Positions 8,334 to 18,623 of a DNA stretch of 64,000 nt are shown one piece after another. Under the pieces are notes generated by a model. That model was given only the letters and a program-made list of their open reading frames with translations, had not been told where the DNA came from and made no database searches. The stretch comes from Rhodobiaceae bacterium. Lineage in GTDB: Bacteria; Pseudomonadota; Alphaproteobacteria; Parvibaculales; Parvibaculaceae. Where the stretch lies: NCBI GenBank assembly GCA_003330885.1, contig CP030277.1, positions 2,530,001 to 2,594,000 of the forward strand, in the 5' to 3' direction. The translations under genes and the position numbers were made by a program. Positions within the stretch are counted from its first letter, which is position 1, and the number at the start of each line of letters is the position of its first letter.

Positions 8334-8747
8334 ATGGCTGATCTGACAATCGGAGCGGTCGCGAAAGAGACGGGGCTCAACACCTCCTCCATTCGCTACT
8401 ACGAATCCATTGGTCTGTTGCCGCCGCCGCCGCGCAGGAGTGGACAGCGGCAATATGATCCAAGTGTGATCGACCGGCTGCGCATCATTGAAGCCGCCAA
8501 AGCCCTCGATTTTACGTTGGATGAGATGAAGCTCTTCTTTGAAGGTGTCTCCGAGACAAGCCCGCCAAACCAAGTCTGGCGAGCCTTTGCAGACACAAAG
8601 CTTGAGGCCATCGAAAAACAGATCGCCCACGCGCAGTCTCTTCAGCGCATTTTGAAAATGGGGCTAACCTGCAAATGTTTAAAGCTCAGCGACTGCATGC
8701 CGGTTGGTGCAAAGCGCCCCTGGGATCCTGACTGCGACGCTGGCTGA
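8334..8747 (+). CDS. MerR family, metal-responsive-type transcriptional regulator
   Basis: A 137-residue MerR-family activator. The winged helix-turn-helix is complete (LTIGAVAKETGLNTSSIRYY, then the wing ESIGLLPPPPR and GQRQYD), followed by the dimerisation helix EAIEKQIAHAQSLQRILKM. The C-terminus has Cys113, Cys115, Cys121 and Cys134 (TCKCLKLSDC), a pattern suited to a thiophilic metal or possibly a redox centre; it lacks the full SoxR cluster spacing. The ATG at 8334 has GGAGAAG upstream; a longer TTG frame from 8259 would run through the operator. It faces the operon at 8243-6807. The exact effector is unknown. Confidence 0.88.
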   Translation: MADLTIGAVAKETGLNTSSIRYYESIGLLPPPPRRSGQRQYDPSVIDRLRIIEAAKALDFTLDEMKLFFEGVSETSPPNQVWRAFADTKLEAIEKQIAHAQSLQRILKMGLTCKCLKLSDCMPVGAKRPWDPDCDAG

Positions 8748-8748
8748 A

Positions 8749-9615
8749 CTACTTCAGAAACTCAACAATGCGCGGCGTCACCTTTTCCGGCGCCATTAAG
8801 GGCGCGAAATGATCCTCGCCTTCAACAATCTCAAGGGTCCCATTTGGAATAGACGCCGCCATCTCCCTCGTATGCGTCTCCTTAATGGAATCAAACTCCC
8901 CCGCCATCACGAGCGTAGGGCTTGAGATCGCGCCCAAATCACCTGTGGTGAAAGTCGGTTGGCTATCCCACATGGTCATGAGCTTGCGATGAAACACCGG
9001 CCAGTGGTCTGGGTTCGAGGCGACTGATTGGTAGAAAGACCGCACAACGTCCCAACTGGGATCATCGGGTGATGAATTGATTCCCTCACCCTCTTCATCT
9101 GGCACGAGGCCATTCGTGTGGAAGTTTGACCCATAGGTCACGAGCTTGCCAACGCGAGTGGGATAGCGGATCGCCATATCAATCCCGATGTTCCCGCCAT
9201 CGCTCCACCCGACAATGTCGGCTTTCTCAAGGCCCAGATGATCCATGAGCGCGATCATGTCATCGGCCATTTGCCCGTAGGAAAGCGGCACACCCTCAGC
9301 ATCGCTCGTCCGCCCGTGAGCCCGGCTGTCCGGCGCGACAACAAAATGATCATCCGCCAATGCGGTGATCTGATTGTGCATGGTCTCAATAAAGGCACTA
9401 CCGCCATGCAGCACGAGGACAGGGGCGCCATCACCATAGGTCTCGTAGTAGACCGAGATACCATTGATGTCAGCGCGAGCCTCTGTCTGCAGATTGCCTG
9501 GCATCAACTTCCAAGCATAGAAGCCGACAATGCCATTGCTCGTGCGATCCAGATAAACAAACACCCCCGCACAGACCGCTATCAGAACACCCAAACCCAA
9601 CAAAAGCTTATTCAT
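8749..9615 (-). CDS. Alpha/beta hydrolase with N-terminal membrane anchor
   Basis: A 288-residue serine hydrolase. The N-terminus (MNKLLLGLGVLIAVCAGVFV) is a membrane anchor or signal, placing the enzyme outside the cytoplasm. The fold signatures are VLVLHGGSAF (oxyanion), the nucleophile elbow VGWSDGGNIG, the acid near GEFDSIKETH and the histidine in EGEDHFAPL, so the triad is intact. The ATG at 9615 has GGGAGG 8 bases upstream. It converges on the MerR gene with one base between the ends. The substrate (ester, lactone or similar) is not evident. Confidence 0.85.
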   Translation of the reverse strand: MNKLLLGLGVLIAVCAGVFVYLDRTSNGIVGFYAWKLMPGNLQTEARADINGISVYYETYGDGAPVLVLHGGSAFIETMHNQITALADDHFVVAPDSRAHGRTSDAEGVPLSYGQMADDMIALMDHLGLEKADIVGWSDGGNIGIDMAIRYPTRVGKLVTYGSNFHTNGLVPDEEGEGINSSPDDPSWDVVRSFYQSVASNPDHWPVFHRKLMTMWDSQPTFTTGDLGAISSPTLVMAGEFDSIKETHTREMAASIPNGTLEIVEGEDHFAPLMAPEKVTPRIVEFLK

Positions 9616-9743
9616 AATCGCCACCTCCCAATTCAGGTGAGCTTACGCCGCTCCGCTAAAAACCCAAGATCCAATCGATCTACATCGGGGAACCGAGCCT
9701 TATTAAACCACGAGCCTTCCCACCTGGGGATAAGCCAGCACAC

Positions 9744-9774
9744 AAAAAAGGGCTATGCACGCGGCACAGCCCTT
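9744..9774 (-). terminator. Rho-independent terminator of clpB
   Basis: Read on the minus strand: AAGGGCT, a 13-base loop, AGCCCTT and then a T-run. It lies about 25 bases after the clpB stop codon. Confidence 0.88.
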
Positions 9775-9797
9775 CTTCATGCCTCATCGGGGATAAG

Positions 9798-12401
9798 TCA
9801 CTCCGCAGCTTGCGCGGCAATCACGCGACCATTGATCACCAGACCATCCGGTCCCGCAGAAACAGGCACCGTCTCGCCATCCTTGACCACACCTTCCAGC
9901 AGAAGGTCCGCCAATGGGTCCTGCACGTTCCGCTGAATGACCCGCTTCAAAGGCCGCGCCCCATAGACCGGGTCATAGCCTTTATCCGCAAGCCAGCTCC
10001 GCGCTGCGTCGTCCAGTTCCAGAATAATCTTCCGGTCAACGAGCAATGCATCAAGACGCTGCATCTGAATATCGACAATGCCGTCCATCTGTTCCCGTGT
10101 GAGACGATGGAAGAGCAGGATTTCGTCCAGCCGGTTCAGGAACTCAGGCCGGAATCGCATCCGCACCACATCCATCACTTGGTCACGGACAGCTTCCGTG
10201 TCATCGCCCGCTTCCTGATCAGCCAGGAATTCAGACCCGAGATTGGACGTCATGATGATGAGCGTGTTCTTGAAATCAACCGTACGGCCCTGCCCGTCAG
10301 TCAGACGGCCATCATCGAGCACCTGCAACAGCACGTTGAAGACATCCGGATGGGCTTTCTCGATCTCATCAAAGAGCACCACCTGATAAGGCCGACGCCG
10401 CACCGCTTCGGTGAGGGCCCCACCTTCCTCATAGCCAACATAGCCGGGAGGCGCCCCAATGAGCCGGGAAACAGAATGCTTCTCCATATATTCCGACATG
10501 TCGAGACGGCAGATCGCCTGATCATCATCAAAGAGGAAATCGGCAAGCGTCTTTGTAAGCTCCGTCTTCCCGACACCCGTAGGCCCGAGGAACATGAAAG
10601 AGCCCATGGGCCGTGAGGGATCTTGCAGCCCTGCCCGTGACCGGCGAACGGCCCGCGACACAGCGCTCACAGCTTCTGCCTGTCCGATCACCCTCGCCGA
10701 CAGTTCTGTTTCCATCTGCAGGAGCTTCTCGCGCTCACCTTCCAGCATCTTGTCGACCGGAATACCCGTCCAGCGAGAGACGACCTGCGCCACATGTTGT
10801 GCAGTGACGGTTTCCTCCACCATAGCGTCGCCGGGCTCCGGCTCATCGCTCTCAGCAAGTTTCTTTTCAAGCTCTGGGATCACACCATAAGAAAGCTCAC
10901 TGGCCCGCTCCAGATTACCGCCGCGCTGAGCCTGAACCAGCTCGTTGCGGGCCGCATCAAGTTCTTCCTGAACTTTCTGGGCCTGACCGAGCTTGTCTTT
11001 CTCCCGCTGCCAGACAGATGTGACAGAGGCTGATTTGGATTCGAGATCAGCGAGATCTGATTCGAGTTTTTCTAGCCGATCTTGGCTTGCCTCATCGGTT
11101 TCTTTCTTCAGTGCTTCTCGCTCGATCTTGAGCTGGATGATCCGCCGGTCGAGCTCATCAAGCTCTTCCGGCTTGCTGTCCACCTGCATCCGCAGACGAC
11201 TACCCGCCTCATCCATCAGGTCGATGGCCTTGTCTGGCAGGAACCGGTCAGAAATGTAGCGATCAGAGAGCGTCGCTGCCGACACAAGCGCGGCGTCAGA
11301 GATCCGCACCCCGTGATGGAGCTCATATTTCTCTTTCAAACCACGCAGAATGGAGATCGTGTCTTCCACCGTTGGCTCTTCAACCATGACAGGCTGGAAC
11401 CGCCGTGCAAGAGCCGCGTCTTTTTCCACATGTTTGCGATATTCATCAAGCGTTGTCGCACCTACACAGTGCAACTCGCCCCGTGCCAAGGCAGGCTTCA
11501 ACAGGTTGGAAGCATCCATTGCTCCATCCGTCTTACCCGCGCCAACAAGCGTGTGCATCTCATCAATGAAAAGAATGATCCCGCCATCTGACGAGCTCAC
11601 TTCATTCAGAACAGCTTTCAACCGTTCTTCAAATTCACCACGATATTTCGCACCGGCAATCAGTGCGCCCATATCGAGAGAGAGAAGTTTTTTGTCCCGA
11701 AGGCTTTCAGGTACATCCCCATCAACGATGCGAAGCGCCAAGCCTTCGGCAATCGCCGTCTTACCAACCCCGGGCTCCCCAATGAGCACAGGATTGTTCT
11801 TCGTACGACGCGACAAGACCTGTACCGAGCGGCGGATTTCTTCATCCCGCCCGATCACCGGATCAAGCTTGCCATTTTCTGCATCTTCCGTGAGGTCCCG
11901 CGCATATTTTTTGAGTGCATCATAGGCATCTTCCGCCGATGCACTGTCTGCTGTCCGTCCCTTACGCACCGAATTGATTGCCTCGTTAAGAGCCTGCGCT
12001 GTCACGCCTGCATTTTTCAGAATGCCAGCAGATGCGGCACCCTGTTCAATAGCCAACGCCAACAGAAGGCGCTCAGCGGTCACATAGGAATCGCCGGCCT
12101 TTTTCGCGACCTGCTCAGCCTGATCAAAAACACGGGCGGTTTCTGGTGCGAGATAGATCTGGCCTGCGCCACCACCTTCAACCTTAGGCATTTTGCCAAG
12201 CTCAAGTTCGACGGCCTCAAGCGCCGCATCGGGCCGACCACCAGCCGCGCGGATAAGATTGGCTGCAAGGCCTTCTTCGTCATCAAGCAAAACTTTAAGG
12301 AGATGTTCCGGCGTGAACCGCTGATGTCCGGAACGCAATGCCAGCCCCTGCGCTGACTGAACGAAGCCGCGGCTTCGATCCGTATATTTTTCAAGATCCA
12401 T
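9798..12401 (-). CDS. clpB: ATP-dependent disaggregase ClpB
   Basis: Hexameric AAA+ chaperone that rescues aggregated proteins with DnaK. A Clp N-domain (residues 1-145) is followed by AAA-1 with Walker [16 protein letters not shown], a coiled-coil middle domain (about residues 400-525, rich in Glu, Lys and Leu) and AAA-2 with [16 protein letters not shown]. The start is set at 12401 because [18 protein letters not shown] is the normal alphaproteobacterial ClpB N-terminus and GGGGG precedes it; the frame stays open 57 bases further. At 867 residues it is full length. No convincing heat-shock sigma-32 promoter was found upstream. Confidence 0.96.
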   Translation of the reverse strand: MDLEKYTDRSRGFVQSAQGLALRSGHQRFTPEHLLKVLLDDEEGLAANLIRAAGGRPDAALEAVELELGKMPKVEGGGAGQIYLAPETARVFDQAEQVAKKAGDSYVTAERLLLALAIEQGAASAGILKNAGVTAQALNEAINSVRKGRTADSASAEDAYDALKKYARDLTEDAENGKLDPVIGRDEEIRRSVQVLSRRTKNNPVLIGEPGVGKTAIAEGLALRIVDGDVPESLRDKKLLSLDMGALIAGAKYRGEFEERLKAVLNEVSSSDGGIILFIDEMHTLVGAGKTDGAMDASNLLKPALARGELHCVGATTLDEYRKHVEKDAALARRFQPVMVEEPTVEDTISILRGLKEKYELHHGVRISDAALVSAATLSDRYISDRFLPDKAIDLMDEAGSRLRMQVDSKPEELDELDRRIIQLKIEREALKKETDEASQDRLEKLESDLADLESKSASVTSVWQREKDKLGQAQKVQEELDAARNELVQAQRGGNLERASELSYGVIPELEKKLAESDEPEPGDAMVEETVTAQHVAQVVSRWTGIPVDKMLEGEREKLLQMETELSARVIGQAEAVSAVSRAVRRSRAGLQDPSRPMGSFMFLGPTGVGKTELTKTLADFLFDDDQAICRLDMSEYMEKHSVSRLIGAPPGYVGYEEGGALTEAVRRRPYQVVLFDEIEKAHPDVFNVLLQVLDDGRLTDGQGRTVDFKNTLIIMTSNLGSEFLADQEAGDDTEAVRDQVMDVVRMRFRPEFLNRLDEILLFHRLTREQMDGIVDIQMQRLDALLVDRKIILELDDAARSWLADKGYDPVYGARPLKRVIQRNVQDPLADLLLEGVVKDGETVPVSAGPDGLVINGRVIAAQAAE

Positions 12402-12833
12402 CTGGACCCCCATTTCAAGCACGCACCGCTTGCCCCATGTGCCAAACCGGCAGGCCACAAACGTACGCCTCAGACATTTCGTTTGCTGAAAACTGAACCC
12501 AGCCCTCAGAGGAAGAAATGCCCTAGATCAAGACCAAACGCGATTGCACGAACATGACTATGCCGCACAAACCGTTGACGACCCGCCAAGATCACAATGA
12601 ATTTGGACCAAAAGTCCCAAATTCATGAATGTGATCGCCTCGAAAAGAGCGAACGGGATGGACGGAAAACCACTGTGCTGAGCCCCAATATTAGGCAGCT
12701 CGACCTGATCACACTTTTCCTTTTCCGTTCTGGCCCAGTTCGAGGACAGATCGACTTGAAATATATGGGTGTGACATCCGGGCAACACAAGAGGCTGCCC
12801 GATTTTGAAGCAAAAAATCGCAGAAAACAGTCC
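12402..12833. other. Intergenic region between DUF4167 gene and clpB
   Basis: 432 bases without a convincing gene; short frames here lack ribosome-binding sites. The main feature is the long hairpin at 12590-12636, listed separately. The clpB promoter should lie in the left part, but no clear boxes could be assigned. Confidence 0.5.
12590..12636. repeat. Long near-perfect inverted repeat upstream of clpB
   Basis: Left arm GATCACA + ATGAATTTGG (12590-12606), 10-base loop, right arm CCAAATTCAT (12617-12626), a 3-base bulge GAA and TGTGATC (12630-12636): 17 paired bases. There is no T-run on either side, so it is not a standard terminator. It may be a regulatory hairpin, a processing site or an operator. 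Confidence 0.75.
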
Positions 12834-13418
12834 TTAAGCAGGCACGTCTTCTGAAGCGGGCTTGTCATCGCCCCCATCCGAATTGGAGTCTGACTTGGCT
12901 TTAGCCGGTGCCCGCCGACGCCGGGGAGCCCGACGACGTGGTGCGGGCTTTTCTTCCCCGTCACCATCTGCCGCATCGTTTTCTGCAACAGCTTCGTCAG
13001 ACGCAGGCTTTTCAGTTGCTTCTTCGCCAGCTTGATCTTCTACACCGCCGTCTTCACCATTTGCCCGGTCATTACCGCCCCGGCCCTGGTTATCGCGGCT
13101 TTGGCTATCGCGGCCTTGGCCATCACGTCCCTGATTTTCGTGGCGATTCGGATTTTCCTGACGGGTCTGTTCCTGCTGCGCCTGCGCAGCAACGATCAAG
13201 CGGTGATAGTGCTCCGCATATTGATAATAGCTTTCCGACGCAATCCGATCGCCCGATGTCTGCGCATCACGCGCAAGCGCCTGATATTTTTCGAAAATAT
13301 GGCTCGCCGTGCCACGGATTTTTACATCCGGGCCGTTGCTTTCCATACTCCGGCTAAGGGGATTTTGTGGTTTACGTCCGCGCCCTCGAGAGCGCTTCTG
13401 GTTTTGGCCCTGCCTCAT
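12834..13418 (-). CDS. DUF4167 domain protein
   Basis: A 194-residue protein typical of alphaproteobacteria. The DUF4167 core is the first 95 residues: a basic start (MRQGQNQKRSRGRGRKPQNP), the conserved segment DVKIRGTASHIFEKYQALAR and then RIASESYYQYAEHYHRL. The rest is low-complexity: repeated Arg/Asp/Gly/Gln units, an acidic Ala/Glu-rich stretch and a basic RRRAPRRRRAPAK tail. This composition suggests RNA or nucleoprotein binding, which is inference. GGAGTGAT precedes the ATG at 13418; the open frame to 13505 is not needed. Its position next to prmC-prfA is conserved in this class. Confidence 0.85.
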   Translation of the reverse strand: MRQGQNQKRSRGRGRKPQNPLSRSMESNGPDVKIRGTASHIFEKYQALARDAQTSGDRIASESYYQYAEHYHRLIVAAQAQQEQTRQENPNRHENQGRDGQGRDSQSRDNQGRGGNDRANGEDGGVEDQAGEEATEKPASDEAVAENDAADGDGEEKPAPRRRAPRRRRAPAKAKSDSNSDGGDDKPASEDVPA

Positions 13419-13820
13419 ATCACTCCGGCTCTGTCTACCAGTTGAAAAATACACCGTCCACGGCGACCCAGTGGCCCGTTTCTGCAAATCGGCAGACAAA
13501 ACCACGAGACTAAAACTCGCCAGGACTAAGCGATTGCCCTTCTATGTGTGCCCGTTCTCAAGGCCTACACACTGACCCAACCCATGCTCAACACGCCCCA
13601 TCTACTAACAGGACAGCGGTCATGAAAGAATGTTCCAGACGATCAAGCTACAATTTTTACAGCTAGATGACGTCCAATGGGGCTTACCACCATGTCTCGC
13701 CCCAGCCCCATCATCTCCAGCCAATCCGGTCCCTACCGGCGGCGAAATGTGTCTAGAGGCTTGAATCTCTTCAAGGAACCTACCCTCTGAGCGCCCCATG
13801 TCCAAATGTTTTTTTGGGTT
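13419..13820. other. Intergenic region between prmC and the DUF4167 gene
   Basis: About 400 bases in which I recognise nothing. A 61-codon minus-strand frame (13620-13805) has no ribosome-binding site or family resemblance. No hairpin with a T-run and no riboswitch-like pattern was seen. It presumably carries the promoter of the DUF4167 gene. Confidence 0.4.
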
Positions 13821-14696
13821 TCAGATTCGGCGTTTTACCTCAAGAATCCTGGCAACACCGCCAAGGTCTGCATGAAGCCCGCAAACCTCAAGGCCGGCGT
13901 CTGATGCAATGCTCGATACATCCTCCGACTGCCCAATACCGAGCTCCCAAAACGCCACCCCATCAGACCCCAAAAGGCGCTGTGTTTCCCGAGCAATGTC
14001 GCGGTACGCGGTCAGGCCATCATCGCCGCCATCGAGCGCCGCCATGGGATCATGCAAACGGACTTCTTTCGACAAGCCAGCTATATCTGCAGATGGGATG
14101 TAGGGCGGGTTTGAAACAAGCAAATCAAAGGGTCCATCAAGCCCATCACCCCAATTGCCGACACTGAACGTCGCTCGGTCCGCCAGACCAAGCAGCAACG
14201 CATTACCCACCGCTGCCTCGACCGCATCCGACGAGCAATCAATGCCGCGCCCGCGCGCATTTGGGAATTCAGAGAGCAAGGCCAATAACAAGCATCCGGT
14301 CCCTGTTCCCAAATCAAGAATCTGGAGGGAAGCGTCTCGGTCTGCCACATGAGCAAGCACCGCTTCCACCAACGTCTCGCTGTCTGGACGCGGGTCGAGC
14401 GTCGCGCGGTTGAGCGAAAAGGAAAGACCCCAAAACTCACGGTGACCCAGAATGCGGGAAACTGGTTCGCCTGACAGACGGCGACTTACATAGCTCCGCA
14501 GCACATCAAGATGTTGAGCCTCGACCTGTTGGTCCGGATCAGCAATCAGCGCGACGTCACCTACCTGCGCCGCCGCGGACATGAGCAGTCGCGCGTCGAG
14601 TTCGGCAGACGGAATCGCCGCGGACCGAAACTGCTCAAGGAGATCACGATAGACCGCACCCCGCGTCTTACCGTCGGAAGGGGCCGAAGCGCTCAC
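13821..14696 (-). CDS. prmC: Peptide chain release factor N5-glutamine methyltransferase
   Basis: Methylates the GGQ glutamine of release factors RF1/RF2 using S-adenosylmethionine. An N-terminal helical domain (about residues 1-90) is followed by the Rossmann methyltransferase domain with [14 protein letters not shown] and the signature [13 protein letters not shown]. Normal length (291 residues). It starts with GTG inside the prfA stop codon (GTGA overlap), so it is translationally coupled to its own substrate gene. Confidence 0.95.
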   Translation of the reverse strand: MSASAPSDGKTRGAVYRDLLEQFRSAAIPSAELDARLLMSAAAQVGDVALIADPDQQVEAQHLDVLRSYVSRRLSGEPVSRILGHREFWGLSFSLNRATLDPRPDSETLVEAVLAHVADRDASLQILDLGTGTGCLLLALLSEFPNARGRGIDCSSDAVEAAVGNALLLGLADRATFSVGNWGDGLDGPFDLLVSNPPYIPSADIAGLSKEVRLHDPMAALDGGDDGLTAYRDIARETQRLLGSDGVAFWELGIGQSEDVSSIASDAGLEVCGLHADLGGVARILEVKRRI

Positions 14697-15766
14697 GCGT
14701 CGCTCTCTTCTCCAAGCGCGGCAAGGCGCGCGGCCTGGTCTTCTGCGATTAGCGCATCAATCAGCTCAGCAACGCCATCGCCTTCGATGATTTTATCAAG
14801 CTTGTGCAATGTCAGATTAATCCGATGGTCCGTCACCCGACCTTGCGGGAAATTGTAGGTCCGAATGCGCTCAGAGCGATCACCGGAGCCCACTTGACCT
14901 TTCCGGTCATCGGCACGTTCTTTCGCTGCCCTCTCCCGTTCCGCATCATAAAGGCGAGCCCGCAAAATCTTCAACGCTTTCGCTTTGTTTTTGTGCTGCG
15001 ACTTCTCATCCTGCTGCTGCACCACAAGACCTGTGGGAAGGTGCGTAATCCGCACCGCACTGTCCGTCGTATTCACGTGCTGACCACCGGCGCCACTTGC
15101 ACGGAAGACATCAATGCGAATGTCTTTGTCTTCGATCTCAATATCAACTTCTTCAGGCTCAGGAAGCACAGCCACTGTCGCTGCTGAAGTGTGGATACGT
15201 CCGCCCGACTCTGTTGTCGGCACCCGCTGTACCCGATGGACACCGGATTCAAACTTGAGCTTCGCAAACACACCCTTGCCGCTGATAGACGCCGTGATCT
15301 CCTTAAAGCCCCCAACATCCCCGGCAGAAATAGAGACGGGCTCCACTTTCCAGCCCTGCAATTGCGCATAGCGCTCATACATACGGTAGAGATTTCCCGC
15401 AAACAGCGCAGCTTCATCGCCACCAGTGCCCGCACGTACTTCAAGAATGACATTGAGTTCGTCTGCGGCATCTTTGGGGAGCAACAGGATTTGCATTTCC
15501 TGTTCAAGCTTAGGCAACGTTTCCGAAAGAGCGTCCAGCTCCTCCCGCGCCATCTCTGCCATTTCTGGATCGGCAAGCATCTCTTTTGCATCCACCTCAG
15601 CCCGACGCGCTTCGTCAAGACCACGCGCTGCTTCGGCAACAGGTTGCAATTCCGCAAACTCTTTCGAGAGCGCAACGAAACGGTCTGGCGAGACGTCTGC
15701 ATTCATCTCTGCCTGAACAGCGTCAAATCGTTCGAGGACTTTTGCGAGTTTTTCGTGGGGAATCAT
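14693..15766 (-). CDS. prfA: Peptide chain release factor 1
   Basis: Terminates translation at UAA and UAG. The catalytic loop is [20 protein letters not shown] and the stop-codon recognition motif PxT is present ([13 protein letters not shown]), which distinguishes RF1 from RF2. 357 residues, full length. The stop codon overlaps the prmC start. About 55 bases separate it from ispG upstream, so the three genes may share a transcript. Confidence 0.97.
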   Translation of the reverse strand: MIPHEKLAKVLERFDAVQAEMNADVSPDRFVALSKEFAELQPVAEAARGLDEARRAEVDAKEMLADPEMAEMAREELDALSETLPKLEQEMQILLLPKDAADELNVILEVRAGTGGDEAALFAGNLYRMYERYAQLQGWKVEPVSISAGDVGGFKEITASISGKGVFAKLKFESGVHRVQRVPTTESGGRIHTSAATVAVLPEPEEVDIEIEDKDIRIDVFRASGAGGQHVNTTDSAVRITHLPTGLVVQQQDEKSQHKNKAKALKILRARLYDAERERAAKERADDRKGQVGSGDRSERIRTYNFPQGRVTDHRINLTLHKLDKIIEGDGVAELIDALIAEDQAARLAALGEESDA

Positions 15767-15821
15767 GGAATGGGCAGCCGATGCAAGAAGATGAGGAAAT
15801 CAAAGGACGGGTTGGTCCCAG

Positions 15822-16991
15822 CTAATCCCCTGCCAGCACAGCTGGCGCACCCTCTTTCGCAGCATCTTCTGCTGCCCGCGCGGCCTCAATCTCTGACGCC
15901 TTCTCTTCAACAAGCTCAACCAGGTGATCGACCATCTTGTCATTGGCCATCTTATGATCGGGAAGCCCACGCAGATAGACCATTCCGGATCCAGCGCCGC
16001 CGCCCGTAAACCCAATATCTGTTTGAGAGGCTTCACCCGGGCCATTCACAACGCAGCCGATAACCGACAGCGACATGGACGTCGAAATATGCGCCAGCCG
16101 CTCTTCAAGAATTGAGACCGTCTCAATCACATTGAAGCCCTGACGAGCACACGACGGACAGGAAATGATTGTCACGCCACGGTGCCGCAGATTAAGCGAC
16201 TTGAGGATCTCGAAACCGGCTTTGATTTCTTCGACAGGGTCGGCCGACAGGGACACGCGGATCGTATCCCCAATCCCTGCCCACAAGAGCGAGCCCATGC
16301 CGATGGCAGACTTCACGGTGCCGCTCGTCAGCCCACCAGCTTCGGTGATCCCAAGATGGAGCGGACAATCAACAGCGTCTGCCAATCCTTGATAGGCCGC
16401 GACGGTCATAAAGACGTCTGAGGCTTTGACGCTGATCTTATATTCCTGGAAATCATTTTCTTCGAGCAGTCGAACATGTTCCAACGCACTTTCAACCATC
16501 GCATCAGGACACGGTTCGCCATATTTTTCGAGCAGATGGCGCTCAAGGGAACCTGCATTCACGCCGATGCGAATGGAACAACCATGGTCTTTCGCGGCCT
16601 GAACCACTTCCCGCACCCGTTCTGCCGAGCCGATATTGCCAGGGTTGATCCGAAGACAGGCAGCGCCCGCCTCGGCAGCTTCCAATGCCCGTTTGTAGTG
16701 AAAATGGATGTCGGCAACGATCGGCACATTGGACGCACGGACAATCTCTTTGAGCGCCGCAGTGGACGGCTCATCTGGACAGGACACCCGAACAATGTCA
16801 GCGCCTGCGTCTTCGAGCTGCCGGATCTGGTCAATGGTAGCACCCGCATCAGATGTAGGTGCATTCGTCATCGATTGAACGGCAATCGGCGCGTCCCCAC
16901 CGATCGGAACAGAGCCGACATGGATCTGACGGCATTTCCGCCGTTCAATATCACGCCAAGGACGAATACTCATGTCAGTCTGCCATTTCAC
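15822..16991 (-). CDS. ispG: 4-hydroxy-3-methylbut-2-en-1-yl diphosphate synthase (flavodoxin)
   Basis: Penultimate step of the MEP isoprenoid pathway: reductive opening of methylerythritol cyclodiphosphate by a [4Fe-4S] enzyme. The N-terminal TIM barrel carries [20 protein letters not shown]. The C-terminal cluster domain has [15 protein letters not shown] and CVVNGPGEA, supplying the three cysteines and the conserved NGPGE glutamate. ATG at 16991 has AGGTGA just upstream; ATG at 16973 (MSIRPW) is the alternative and fits many homologues. Length is normal for the short bacterial form. Confidence 0.96.
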   Translation of the reverse strand: MKWQTDMSIRPWRDIERRKCRQIHVGSVPIGGDAPIAVQSMTNAPTSDAGATIDQIRQLEDAGADIVRVSCPDEPSTAALKEIVRASNVPIVADIHFHYKRALEAAEAGAACLRINPGNIGSAERVREVVQAAKDHGCSIRIGVNAGSLERHLLEKYGEPCPDAMVESALEHVRLLEENDFQEYKISVKASDVFMTVAAYQGLADAVDCPLHLGITEAGGLTSGTVKSAIGMGSLLWAGIGDTIRVSLSADPVEEIKAGFEILKSLNLRHRGVTIISCPSCARQGFNVIETVSILEERLAHISTSMSLSVIGCVVNGPGEASQTDIGFTGGGAGSGMVYLRGLPDHKMANDKMVDHLVELVEEKASEIEAARAAEDAAKEGAPAVLAGD

Positions 16992-17028
16992 CTGAAAAGA
17001 AGGACTACGCTTCTATAGCAAATGCCGG

Positions 17029-17077
17029 AGCGGTTTTCAGGAAAAGTGTATGCGGTTTTCCGTCCGAAAACGCGGCA
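17029..17077. repeat. Nested inverted repeat, copy 1
   Basis: Outer arms CGGTTTTC / GAAAACGCG enclose an inner stem GGAAAAgtg...TTTTCC. The same core (TTTTCAGGAAAAGTG then CGGTTTTCCG) recurs at 60286-60345. It lies between ispG and the RodZ-like gene. It resembles dispersed palindromic repeats common in Hyphomicrobiales genomes. Confidence 0.7.
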
Positions 17078-17149
17078 AAAAGCACCCGAACCCCAGCACG
17101 GAAGTTGGCGCTGACGAGAGTGCGACATCAATTCGCAATAGGATGTAGG

Positions 17150-18298
17150 TCAGCGACGAAGCAAATCGTCTGGATTGAGCGACTTTCCGGTCAACACCAG
17201 ACCTGACGGGCCAGCAGCACCCAAAAGTGCACCATCAACAAAAACCTCAAAAGCGCCAGCATCCCGCGCTACCAGAATTGCTCCAGCATTTACCGGCGCC
17301 CGGTACATTTCGCCCTCAGTCAATGTCTGATTAAGGAGTACGGAACCATCACCGGCTTCAATGCGAAGCCAAGCCTGTTTCAAAGCGCGAACCGTCACCC
17401 GCGCACCTTCATTCTCAAGGCCATAAACCCGGGCCCCGCCGACAGCAAGCGCCAGGTCATCAGCAATCACGACCGAAGGCTCTTCACCAGCCTGCGCTGC
17501 TGGTGGTGTGGTTGGCGTCAATGCCGCCACTTCGATCTCGTTCGAAGGCGTTTCACCTGCAGCGGCCGGAGTTTCCTCAGCAATCGGCGCCACCGCAGCA
17601 GGCTCAACAAGAGGAGCTTCGCCAATCGGCTGTCTGATTGTTGGCACATCACGGGTGCTGCCAGCTGCAGAGGCGCTGTCGCCTGCAAGGCTGGTGACAG
17701 GTTCTGCGCGCGCGACATCCGCTTCAGCCGCTGGCGGCTGAGCAATTGTGGTTGAAGCAAGACCCAGACGCTCTGGCACGGGCGGAACCCGGTCAGTCAC
17801 CATCCGGTCCGCAGATACAGACAACAGCCAGGCACCATAAACACCTGCACCGAGAAGAATTGCCAGAATGAATAGAGAGCCTCGAGGAAGCCGCGCGTCC
17901 TGGCGAACCTCCTGATAGGCATGTTGACCAAGGTTCGTTTCCCCAGTCTCAGACTCTGTCTCAGATTTGTAGAGAGTAACCAGCTCAGCCGGTTCCAGCC
18001 CAAGGTAGACCGCATAGGTGCGCACAAAACCGATCGCATAGGCGCGACCTGGCAGATCATCGTGGCGGCCCTCTTCGAGAGCTTCCAGATATGGACGGCG
18101 AATACGGAGCTTGTCAGAAACCGATTTGAGGTCTTCGCCTGTCTTTAGCCGCGCTTTCCGCAGCACAGTCCCGGCCTCTTCACCATCGAGTGGCGTGTCG
18201 GCTGTGATATCACGCAGGTGAATACGTCGACCTTCCTCGCCACCTTCAGCGGCGGCGGAAAACTTCGTCACATTCGTCTTTTCAATTTCCGAACTCAT
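17150..18298 (-). CDS. RodZ-like protein: HTH, one membrane helix, DUF4115
   Basis: A 382-residue bitopic membrane protein. A cytoplasmic helix-turn-helix of the RodZ type (about residues 30-95: LKSVSDKLRIRRPYLEALEE, then GRAYAIGFVRTYAVYLGL) is followed by a linker, one membrane helix (GSLFILAILLGAGVYGAWLL), a Pro/Ala-rich periplasmic linker and a C-terminal DUF4115 domain (about residues 285-380: RVTVRALKQAWLRIEAGDGS). RodZ links MreB to the cell-wall machinery, so a role in cell shape is likely. The ATG at 18298 follows GGGAAGG; the open frame extends to 18391. Confidence 0.85.
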   Translation of the reverse strand: MSSEIEKTNVTKFSAAAEGGEEGRRIHLRDITADTPLDGEEAGTVLRKARLKTGEDLKSVSDKLRIRRPYLEALEEGRHDDLPGRAYAIGFVRTYAVYLGLEPAELVTLYKSETESETGETNLGQHAYQEVRQDARLPRGSLFILAILLGAGVYGAWLLSVSADRMVTDRVPPVPERLGLASTTIAQPPAAEADVARAEPVTSLAGDSASAAGSTRDVPTIRQPIGEAPLVEPAAVAPIAEETPAAAGETPSNEIEVAALTPTTPPAAQAGEEPSVVIADDLALAVGGARVYGLENEGARVTVRALKQAWLRIEAGDGSVLLNQTLTEGEMYRAPVNAGAILVARDAGAFEVFVDGALLGAAGPSGLVLTGKSLNPDDLLRR

Positions 18299-18623
18299 CG
18301 GCCTTCCCGGTCTCGCAGCATAGTGCGAGTTTCTGGTCTCTTCTAAGCGGTTCAACCCGCTCAATCCGTTAGCTTCCTGGTCTGGATGCAACCCACACTC
18401 CTATCGCGAAGCAGGGTCAATAGAAAAACCCAGGAAAACAGCCACTCTTAGGCCATCTGAACCTGAATTCCCCTCATCCGGAGTTATCATATGCGTCAAC
18501 ATCTCGTCAGAATAATGACGCCGCACAATACTATTCCCCAATTGTGCCTATCTGATGGTTAAATAAATCAAAAGATGTCAGGTCCTGCAAATAAAGAGTT
18601 GCTCTGCATACGGCAAATTCTTC
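18299..18623. other. Intergenic region between ptsP and the RodZ-like gene
   Basis: About 325 bases, A/T-richer than the flanking genes. No gene, hairpin terminator or RNA element was recognised. Both neighbours read on the minus strand, so this should hold the promoter of the RodZ-like gene. Confidence 0.4.

Noticed and set aside
12402-12560. Sigma-32 heat-shock promoter for clpB
   Set aside because: A CTTGAT-like -35 exists, but no matching -10 at the right distance could be found.
13620-13805. 61-codon minus-strand frame between prmC and DUF4167
   Set aside because: No ribosome-binding site, no membrane or domain pattern; left as intergenic.
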